A DNA stretch of 64,000 bases from Diplonema papillatum (lineage: Eukaryota > Euglenozoa > Diplonemea > Diplonemida > Diplonemidae), in contig JAPJBO010000083.1 of the NCBI GenBank assembly GCA_030068145.1, positions 62,001 to 126,000 on the forward strand. Reading direction: 5' to 3'. The notes under the pieces are model-generated. The model was not told the origin of the DNA. It did not search any database and saw only the letters and a program-made list of their open reading frames with translations. Shown in pieces: positions 55,689-64,000 of the stretch. Within the stretch, counting starts at the first letter, position 1. The number at the start of each line of letters is the position of its first letter. Both the position numbers and the translations under genes were made by a program.

Positions 55689-56384
55689 ACCTTCGGTATG
55701 TGGCACCTTCGGTATGTGGCACCTTCGGTATGTGGCACCTTCGGTATGTGGCACCTTCGGTATGTGGCACCTTCGGTATGTGGCACCTTCGGTATGTGGC
55801 ACCTTCGGTATGTGGCACCTTCGGTATGTGGCACCTTCGGTATGTGGCACCTTCGGTATGTGGCACCTTCGGTATGTGGCACCTTCGGTATGTGGCACCT
55901 TCGGTATGTGGCACCTTCGGTATGTGGCACCTTCGGTATGTGGCACCTTCGGTATGTGGCACCTTCGGTATGTGGCACCTTCGGTATGTGGCACCTTCGG
56001 TATGTGGCACCTTCGGTATGTGGCACCTTCGGTATGTGGCACCTTCGGTATGTGGCACCTTCGGTATGTGGCACCTTCGGTATGTGGCACCTTCGGTATG
56101 TGGCACCTTCGGTATGTGGCACCTTCGGTATGTGGCACCTTCGGTATGTGGCACCTTCGGTATGTGGCACCTTCGGTATGTGGCACCTTCGGTATGTGGC
56201 ACCTTCGGTATGTGGCACCTTCGGTATGTGGCACCTTCGGTATGTGGCACCTTCGGTATGTGGCACCTTCGGTATGTGGCACCTTCGGTATGTGGCACCT
56301 TCGGTATGTGGCACCTTCGGTATGTGGCACCTTCGGTATGTGGCACCTTCGGTATGTGGCACCTTCGGTATGTGGCACCTTCGG
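55689..56384. repeat. Perfect 16-bp tandem satellite, 43.5 copies
   Basis: Unit accttcggtatgtggc repeated 43 times plus 8 bases, without a visible substitution. Because 16 is not a multiple of 3 and the unit lacks stops in any register, all six reading frames stay open through the array. The repeat peptides are therefore a by-product, not evidence of a protein. Lies ~500 bp upstream of the PUF start codon. Confidence 0.97.
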
Positions 56385-56625
56385 CGGCGGGAGAGGCTCA
56401 TGACCCACATGTGGACCCTTGTTCACTATCATGTGCAGCCGTTCTTCCGGATGTGTTCCCTTCAGTACAACCACGAAGAAAAGAATGGAGAGAGGGGGGG
56501 ACCAGAATTTCAGTGAAAGGCGTGTCTACCCGCGCACCTTTTCACTTCGCTACGATCGTAGCGTGCTGGCAGTCCTCTGCTGAAAGGAAGGTCAAGGGGT
56601 AGCAGCTGGGTCGATCCCGGGCGGA

Positions 56626-56800
56626 GCAGATCTGGCAGGTCAGCAGCAACACCTGCTCATATTTTGCTTTTTTGCGAGCACGAGGTTACCAGGGAAGCCT
56701 GCTACACACGGTGGCCAAGAGCCGAGCTTCATAATATTATGTTCGGTGTACTGCAGACAAACCAGAGCACCAAGGCTTGGGGCTTGCGTTAAACACGGGA
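56626..56800. repeat. Dispersed repeat copy matching the Dcc1 upstream region
   Basis: Patchy ordered similarity with 5206-5372 (see that entry). No gene begins directly after it here, which favours a mobile or relic repeat over a shared promoter. Confidence 0.5.
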
Positions 56801-59800
56801 CGTTGCAACGTTCAACCACACCGTCAGAAAAGAAAAAAACGACCCCCTCTACTACGGCATTGGCAGGCCGCCAGCAGCGTCAACATGTATACTGTAATAT
56901 CCAATGTGCGCTCTGAAAACAGACTCGTGTGAGGTTCTCGAGCTGGAACACCTGTGGTCCTAGTACACGGTGGAGTCCAGCCTCATATCAATAAAGAGGC
57001 GCATAGGCGCACAGCCAACTGATCAGTCACGCAAGAATCCGGTCTTTGGCCGGAATAATAGTACCAAGGAAGGAGGGGGGGCGTGCACCACGGAGATACT
57101 AGAAACAGACCGAAAAGAACGACAAAACGAGGGAGAAACACGGGCGGCATCGACGCACGCCTGGAGGCCAGCCCGCCCCTACTCCTCGAAGTGCATCGAG
57201 CTACGATGCTACGACGGCTTTTGCAAATTCCTGCTCGGCACATTGGCAATGTCATCGCGAAAGATAAAGTTTGATCGCCGGCGCAACTCTGGAGATGCTG
57301 CGGCTGAGACGGGCTGCTGGCAAGATTGACAAAAAAGTGTCAATAAGCTGAGTCCTGTTTGGGGGTAGGCGCCACTAGTTGCCCTGATCCAAGCGCGAAC
57401 CGATGCCCTTATCCAAGATCATTGATATCTGGAGTCCCGCACGCAGCGTTGACTGCGTGCTGTTACATGTTAGGAAGCTTTTGAAAGGGCTGGCTTGCAA
57501 GATCTGTCACAATTGTCTCATGGTCTGCAGGCTGTCAAAAGATTGGGTAGACTGACGCACAAAGACACATCCCAGGTAGTGGTGTTTGACCCTTGCACGA
57601 AGTACGCTGAGCATGAGCACCATGCGGAAGGCTGTATCGTTCGCAGAAATGGCACGTCCTTGTCAAAACACACCCATTCAATCCCGGATCATAGCACATT
57701 ACCAAGCCAACGAAGAGGAAACACACACGCCATCAATCTTGCCTCCTGCAAGCAGCGATAGAGCGCAGAAATGTTGGCTGAGGAAGCTGATGGCAGTTTG
57801 CGGAAGAGGATGCTGGAAATACCATGTGATCACCACGACCTATCTGGACCGTGTTTCGGTCATTAGTAACCAGCTGACGGAACAGTAGACGGAAACTAAG
57901 CGTCTGCAGGCAGGACACCGGTGTGATTTCTCCCAGGAACGGTCTGAGCCAGCTTAGGTGACCGTTGTTCACAGTGGGTACATCAATGTGTTTCCCGACT
58001 TGCGGATCGTGCTCGGTTACTTGAAGGAAAAAAGTGCACGAAGTAATCCTGGGAGCTGAGGGCAGCGCACGCGAAGCACCTACAACCGGAACGGTGGGGG
58101 AGAATGCAAGGACGTGCTTGGAATGCTAGCGAGAGGTGGGGAGGGTGCGAAGTCTTATAGTGAGGGTGACGGGGGGAGCGGGCACGAGTCGATAAGAATG
58201 TCCAGTTCATGTGCTCAGAAGCCGGTTTAGAGAGGGGCGGAGCTTGAGGCCAGATCGCACGGGGATAGGGCTGCTGTAAGTGAAGGCGGCGAAGTGGCAC
58301 TCTACTAAATTGTGCTTGTAAAGAGTTTTCATGGACCCAAAGAGGTCGGCTGTAGTGGTTACGCCGAGCCCTCCCAAGGAAGCGGCCAGGTTTTCAGCTG
58401 CGTCACACACGAGTAATGTACTGTTACTGTACTATACTGTGTGGGTCGGTTCTGCTTTCAGCTTGCAGTCCCGTGCAATAGCTGAAACCATATACACAGG
58501 CAGCACATGTCACCCAAGACTCGCTCGCACGGGGCAGTACCGCAAATCACCTGTCGTCCAGCGAGGTGCGATGCTGACTTGTGGGTGGATGATAAGTTCG
58601 GTCAGAAACGTGGGTACTCCAACTTGACGCGCCGAAGGCGCTCAAGCTAGCTGCGTGCTATGCTAGGTGCGTGAGATTGCAAGTAGATGTCTTTGATTGT
58701 CTCGGGTTTCGACGTCTAGGTTTTTCCGTGCTGGTACCTCGTGTTGGAGGTAGGAACCGGCCGATATTTTCCGGCTGTCTTCTCTTCCACGCCCCTTGCC
58801 GGGACGGGGGACGAAGACTTATGGAAACATGCGACAAAGCCGCTTCGGTTTGATTGTACGTGCCGGTTGATCGGCCTTCCCACTTGTTAGCGTTTGTTGA
58901 GGTTTAAAGGTCCGGTGTCTTAGAGTCTCCGGCTGACCAATGAGGCGGGGAGTCGGGTAGTGGAGGGTGCAGACATTTTCGCACTCTTTCACTGTGGCTA
59001 GCCAAGGTTGTGTTTAATGTGACCGACACCAGAATATCACATTCGCTATACGTTGGCAAATCGCACGCACACAGAGGCCAGAAACTACTGAGTTTGGTAA
59101 ATTAACCTGCAATACAATTGTAGAAGGCTACGAATATGTCGACAGCGTGTTTTGCTGGTTGATCAGAGTTCCTAGGGAAGCACGTGTACGGGCGGGAAAA
59201 CGGCAAAAACTCCTGCAAGTAGGTAGACCCATAAAAGCACCATCTAGGGGCATAGAGGATATGTGTAGGTACCACCACGTGTGCCCTCGTAACACCAAGC
59301 TGCGTATGGTGTAGATGTAGTACAACGCTTCACGATGATCTCAGGGCCGAGATCCCGAGACTTCGAACAAGGTTAACGGTGCTGGGGTCAATGGTGAAAA
59401 AGAACACAAAAACGCCTGGTGTTGTCAACGTCAACACAGTATGGTCCAGAAGATTTGCGCACGAAAGTACGTCTGGCTGGGGGCAGTACGAGAAAAATCA
59501 TCTAGTACCTACTGTTGTTCGAATGAAGTGCCGTGACCTTGGACCCCGTAGTGCAATCCAACAAACCCAGAATGCGTGCTGACACATCTTTTCAGCACGA
59601 TACGCGTACTGGGAAAGAAGCTCGGACGGTTAGTTTACCAACTTTGAGGCAAACAGATTCGCAGGCCTCTTCAGCAACGTGCGGCAAAGAAGGCTACAAG
59701 GTTGCTCCGACGCAGCGCGGTCGGTCCTCACCGCACGCTGGGGATGGAGCACTTGCGGCCGACCTTCTCTGTAGGGCCCTGGCTGCCCCTGCGGCTGCAA

Positions 59801-60282
59801 TTAGCGGGAGACTCCTGTTCGCGTTGGTAGAACTCCAGCTCCTGCTGGTGCCGCTCCAGCTCGATCTGCATGTGCCGCGGGTACTGCGGGTCTTTTCCGA
59901 TGCTTCGGAAGCAGAGCACCCAAACGAGGACATTGCTGATCTGTTGGTTTTGGTTCAGGTGGTTCGTCAGGCCTTCGCATTGACGTTGAGGAGCTGGCAT
60001 GTAGTCTTGTTTTAGAGGAGGTTTGAGGACCGGTAATTTAAAGTATCCGGTTGATCGTCGAGGATGGGTGTCAAATGATAAGGGGGGAGAAGAGGGAGGG
60101 AATGAACAAACTCTGAGGAGATAGGAGGGCTCGAGAGAGACGCCCTGTATTGCGGTTTCCGGTTCGCCTGAAAGTTGTATGCATCTTGTGACTGCAGCAA
60201 ATCGCCCCAACGCGGGGCTAGAATTTTCTATGAGAAAGCGTTTGCAACACCCCCCGAGAGAAGAGGAACGGATAACAAGCAA
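56801..60282. other. Gene-poor region with a few coding-like frames
   Basis: Candidates without family: 58207-58410 minus (reads AAENLAASLGGLGVTTTADL, then KTLYKHNLVECHF) and 59728-60000 minus (reads HMQIELERHQQELEFYQREQ, charged and helical, might be the 3' exon of a gene above). Neither has splice borders I can defend. Confidence 0.35.
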
Positions 60283-60978
60283 TCAAAAAACGAGTGCACA
60301 AACCAGCATGAACCCGGCGATGGCAGGAACGAGCCAGTACAGGAACGCAACCTCTTGGCTGCAGTCGCACGACGGGGCCGCAGGAGCGGGCGGTGCGGGA
60401 GACGTGTGGGCGGGTGTTGTCGTGTCGCCAGGCGGGGATGGCGAGGCTGCAGCGATGCGAGGCGGGGTTGTCGGATGGTCGATGGGAGTCGAGGTTGTCA
60501 AATGGTCTATGGGAGAAGAGGTTGCCAAATGGTCAACGGGAGTCGAGGTTGCCGGATGGTCGACGGGAGCGCACGCACGCGGATTGTGCCTGTCAACGGT
60601 GTTGTTCGGGAACACGCCGAAAACAACCGGCATGCCGACCGCCCAAGGGCACGCGCAGCCGGCCAGGCCGATGGAGTAAGAGAACGGCCCTCCCGACCCT
60701 GCGGCCAGGCAATTCTGCCGATGAACCATCTCCTGCGACGCGTCTTCAATGCGCCAGAAGACGCCGACGCTGCTGGACAGCGAAATGGAATACCCGTTTT
60801 CGTTGTACCCAACGACGGGCAGCGCTGCGGCTACAGTGGTCGCGTTGATGGTGTACACTCCATTCGCAAGATCCGCCGCTTCCGCGAACTCGACCAACAC
60901 CGCCGCGTATTCGTCGACCCACGCCGCAAAAACGCCGACTAGGCAAGTCAGTGCTGCCACCAAGCGCGTGAGTTGCAT
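60283..60978 (-). CDS. Secreted surface-type protein, probable GPI anchor or tail membrane segment
   Basis: 231-aa frame from ATG 60978. Signal peptide MQLTRLVAALTCLVGVFA, then an ectodomain of ~120 residues with N-glycosylation sequons (NATT, NNTV) and several Cys (NCLAAG, GCACPW, RACAP). Residues ~138-175 are four 9-aa repeats of the type P(V/I)DH(P/L)(A/T)TS(T/S), followed by a Pro/Thr/Ser-rich stalk, a CDC motif and a final 21-residue hydrophobic stretch (AFLYWLVPAIAGFMLVCALV) that ends the protein. Ending in the hydrophobic tail fits a GPI-anchor signal or a tail with almost no cytoplasmic part. Unless spliced near its end, it would be a surface or cell-wall protein. No family recognised. 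Confidence 0.65.
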   Translation of the reverse strand: MQLTRLVAALTCLVGVFAAWVDEYAAVLVEFAEAADLANGVYTINATTVAAALPVVGYNENGYSISLSSSVGVFWRIEDASQEMVHRQNCLAAGSGGPFSYSIGLAGCACPWAVGMPVVFGVFPNNTVDRHNPRACAPVDHPATSTPVDHLATSSPIDHLTTSTPIDHPTTPPRIAAASPSPPGDTTTPAHTSPAPPAPAAPSCDCSQEVAFLYWLVPAIAGFMLVCALVF

Positions 60979-62165
60979 CAGCTTCGGAACAACCTTCCCT
61001 CCCCCCACACGCCTTTGCCTCTCTGCTTGTTTTGCAGTGTTTTTGTAGCCGCACGCTTACGTAGAGTTTATAGCGCTGAATCGCGTGAGTCTGGAAAGGC
61101 TCGGTGCGCGACGTACTAAAAGCCTGACCTCGGGAGGATCGTTTCGGATGCATGGATTGATATTGGCGAAAACGGATACTCTTCCTCGCACCCGTTCGCT
61201 GCTTTGTTCTCGCTGCTGCGTGATGCAAACCCGATGACGCAGTAGTAGTAGTAGTTTGAACTTGATATGCAGCAACAATCGGTGACGATAGATTGCAGTT
61301 TCAGGCTTGTGAGTTTGAGTAGTAGTATGTGCCGTTCTAGTCCTGGAAGTCAGGAGAAGATCCTTACAAACAAACGAAAGACTTAAGGAAGCCGCTTGAG
61401 GGGCGCCGATCCGAGCGCACACAGCAGCAGTGACGCGTCGACAGTATTTGCACTTCGGATGGGCTGCCGTCACGAGCGTCGACGGCTAGCGAGTGTCCGC
61501 AGAGGGCGCAGCAGGCTTGAGCGTGGCAGGTCGGCGCTGAACAAACCAGAGAAAAACAAGGCCCAATGAAGACAGCGTTCATCCGTATGCTGTGCCTTAC
61601 TCCCTCTACGTGGCTGCTTCCCCTTCGCCGCTCCCATTCGTGAATATAGAGGCGACATTGATTCGTGCCGTACAGTCGTGCGTTTGAGGCGGCCAGACCA
61701 GGCAAAGCACAACGAGCGAAGCAAAAACGGATACGACTCTGCTGAAGCCAGCGAAGACCGATTCAACGCGCGACGGGCACGAGAGAAACAGAAAGAACTG
61801 AGACGAGTAAAAGAGGTCGAAGCAAGGAAAGGTACGCGAGGGGGTCCAGGGGGGTGTGAGGGTAGGGGGGAGGGGAACAGTTGGGGTAGGGATGGGGCGT
61901 CAATCTTTGCCCCACTCGGGGCCGCTTTGATCTCGCCTCTGGCCTGTGACGTATACGTAGCACCCTGAATCCACAAAAGAAACGGGGTTGTGGGCTCGAA
62001 TTTGGCCAAAGGACGGTGCAAGAGGCGGCGCTAAAAGGAGGTACGTTGCGTTGCGTATATGTTGAGATTTTTTGCGTGCCGAACTAAATCGCAGATCCGC
62101 GGGAAAGGTTCCGCCGGTGCAGTCGTTGGACGCGCCACTTGCTCAGACTGCCCGATCGGAAACTG
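60979..62165. other. Intergenic; one possible plus-strand exon
   Basis: A plus-strand stretch at about 61676-61831 is bounded by an AG (cgtacag) and a donor (aaag/gtacgc) and reads a charged helix (REKQKELRRVKEVEARK). The partner exons are not visible, so it stays a candidate. A short 'gtagtagtagtagt' run lies at 61241-61254. Confidence 0.3.
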
Positions 62166-62293
62166 GCCGGTTAAAGGCGCAGTCAAGACCATAGCTTGCC
62201 GGTTAAAGGCGCAGTCAAGACCATAGCTTGCCGGTTAAAGGCGCAGTCAAGACCATAGCTTGCCGGTTAAAGACGCAGTCAAGACCATAGCTG
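62166..62293. repeat. 32-bp tandem repeat, four copies
   Basis: Unit starts gccggttaaaggcgcagtca and ends 'agaccatagctt'. Copies 1-3 are identical, copy 4 has two changes. Intergenic. Confidence 0.95.
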
Positions 62294-63169
62294 GCCCACT
62301 GTGTAGAGGCCGGTGCCGGTTGGTGCGGGGAGTCGACAGCAGAGACAGGAAGGACGAAGATCTGAAGAGTGTTCGTTCTCCCATTGGTCCCCCTCTATTC
62401 CAGCAAACTTGTTTGAGCACCTTCGGTGCATGTCGGGGGGGAGGTCGTGTGAAGATCTGTAGAGAGACAGATGTATTTAACGACAAGAGTGTGTCGAGTT
62501 CACTTGCTTGCGAGCAGGGTTGGAACGATTCGGCAACTTAAAGGATTCGGAACCTCCCTTCGATCAGATTACTTGCATTAATTACCCTATGAGCTTGACG
62601 TCTCGTACCGAAGAGTAAAGGTCCGAGCGAGACCCCTTTCTCACAAGCCAAGCGTGCCAAGCGCCGGTTCGGACTACAGGCCCTAGGCTCCGTGAAGCAA
62701 TATTTTTCCTCTCCACGACGCAAGCTGGGGGAAAGCAGGAAGAAGCGGATGCAAGCTTCGAGCGTTCGCACTTGCGTGAACATTCCGCAACCCGGATGTA
62801 CCTGTCGACCATGTCCACAGGCCTCAGATGCTGCAGTTGTCTCTTTTTAGCGTTATTTGTGGATCAGGTCGGTATTTCAAAGCATCCGGCGTTTTCGAAG
62901 GAAGAGTTGACCCTTGAAACGCTTCACGCGGGGGCAGAATTAAATCCTGGAAAGCTGCACTTTTTTCGTGTCCGACACCCTGTGTTGGGCTGCCCAAATA
63001 TGCCGACACACTCGCCAGAAATCGAAGCAGATTATCGTCACACGAGCTCTGTTCGCGCTCTCTCTGACCGTCGGCGGTAGTGGAGATTCTGAATCGCCGA
63101 GAGCGAGCCACAGCGAATTTCTGCTGCGAAAGAGCGGGAGAGAAAAGAAGAATATGAGAGCGAAAGAGA
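62294..63169. other. Intergenic, nothing recognised
   Basis: Overlapping frames under 125 codons on both strands, no domain, no RNA gene, no repeat shared with the rest of the window. Confidence 0.4.
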
Positions 63170-63521
<352 letters not shown>

Positions 63522-64000
63522 ATGAGATTCACAGTCCACTTTCGCGACCTGTCTTCTGTCTTCCTAATGCGTCGACCCACACCGAGACCCCTTTCCTTTC
63601 GAAACAGGCTCTCGAAGGGATCCCCGTGTGGAACGACACAAGAAATTATGTCAGAGATGGAAACTTGCAATGTGCTGCACGTCCAACCTTTTCAGTCTGC
63701 AGTTTTTGAACACTTTTCTTTTTTCGTGTCTCGAAGAAGGATAAGAGCTCGGCACTAGCACAACTGCGGCTGATACAATTAATGTTAATAATGTTAACAG
63801 AGAGCCTTGCTTTCAATTAACGCAGTTGAGCTTTAATCAGGATGCGCCGCGGTTTGGGATGACGAGCTTCCCATTTCTTCGGACACATATTTTTTGGTAA
63901 AAAGAAAAGGGAGGCAAGACTCCGAAGGAAGGACCACGAGACAAGAATGTTTTGGATTGAATCGCTGGCGGCATTTTTTACCCTACTTTTCCCTTCTTTT
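63522..64000. other. Right-edge sequence, nothing recognised
   Basis: No supported gene or repeat. Short T-rich and A-rich stretches only. Confidence 0.4.

Noticed and set aside
55186-56602. Six long reading frames (270-405 codons) across the 16-bp repeat
   Set aside because: All six frames are open only because the 16-bp unit has no stop in any register; no start context or domain supports a protein.
62166-62293. CRISPR-like spacing of a 32-bp repeat
   Set aside because: The copies are directly adjacent with no spacers, and the window is eukaryotic.

Overview
This is a nuclear contig from a eukaryotic microbe. Protein-coding genes are far apart, some carry GT-AG introns (the AP-4 sigma gene and the PUF gene are clear cases), the standard stop codons are used, and much of the sequence is minisatellites, microsatellites and transposons. 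The mix of an AP-4 adaptor, a P/U-type cyclin, Dcc1 and intron-bearing genes inside repeat-rich DNA would suit a free-living protist or alga such as a chromerid-like alveolate. That placement is an inference; no rRNA, organelle gene or clear marker fixes the species.

Layout. 1-5.4 kb (minus strand): the first 64 codons of a cyclin running off the left edge, a three-domain fusion (BtuF-like + DUF5522 + ATP-pyrophosphatase) and a Dcc1 cohesion gene. 5.4-11.7 kb: almost gene-free, with short minisatellites and duplicated blocks. 11.7-23.4 kb: a pile of mobile elements joined at poly-C/poly-G tracts: a foldback element, two 2.1-kb elements that share ends and a ~450-bp core but have different minisatellite arms, a GGAAAC-armed element and a CACTAGT-armed element carrying an EF-hand gene fragment. 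23.4-26.5 kb: one good unknown ORF and coding-like scraps. 26.5-31.4 kb: three nested inverted-repeat elements, the innermost a pogo-like transposon with TA target duplication that also carries an Ulp1-like protease exon. 32.2-41.0 kb: a PH-like-domain protein, the three-exon AP-4 sigma subunit and a Ser-rich protein. 41-51 kb: few supportable genes; a hAT-type MITE with intact 8-bp target duplication. 51.5-55.2 kb: a five-exon PUF RNA-binding protein with an N-terminal ubiquitin-like domain, whose third intron holds a second copy of the same MITE. 55.7-56.4 kb: a perfect 43.5-copy 16-bp satellite just upstream of the PUF gene. 56.4-64 kb: a secreted/GPI-type protein gene, a 32-bp tandem repeat and a microsatellite-cored dispersed repeat.

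The recognisable genes are unrelated housekeeping functions (cell cycle, replication-coupled cohesion, vesicle coats, mRNA control) with no sign of a shared pathway. The most unusual content is the mobile DNA: elements that appear to insert into homopolymeric C tracts and keep a constant core and ends while swapping their minisatellite arms. Splice sites were placed by eye from reading frame, family match and GT/AG signals, so exon borders are predictions.
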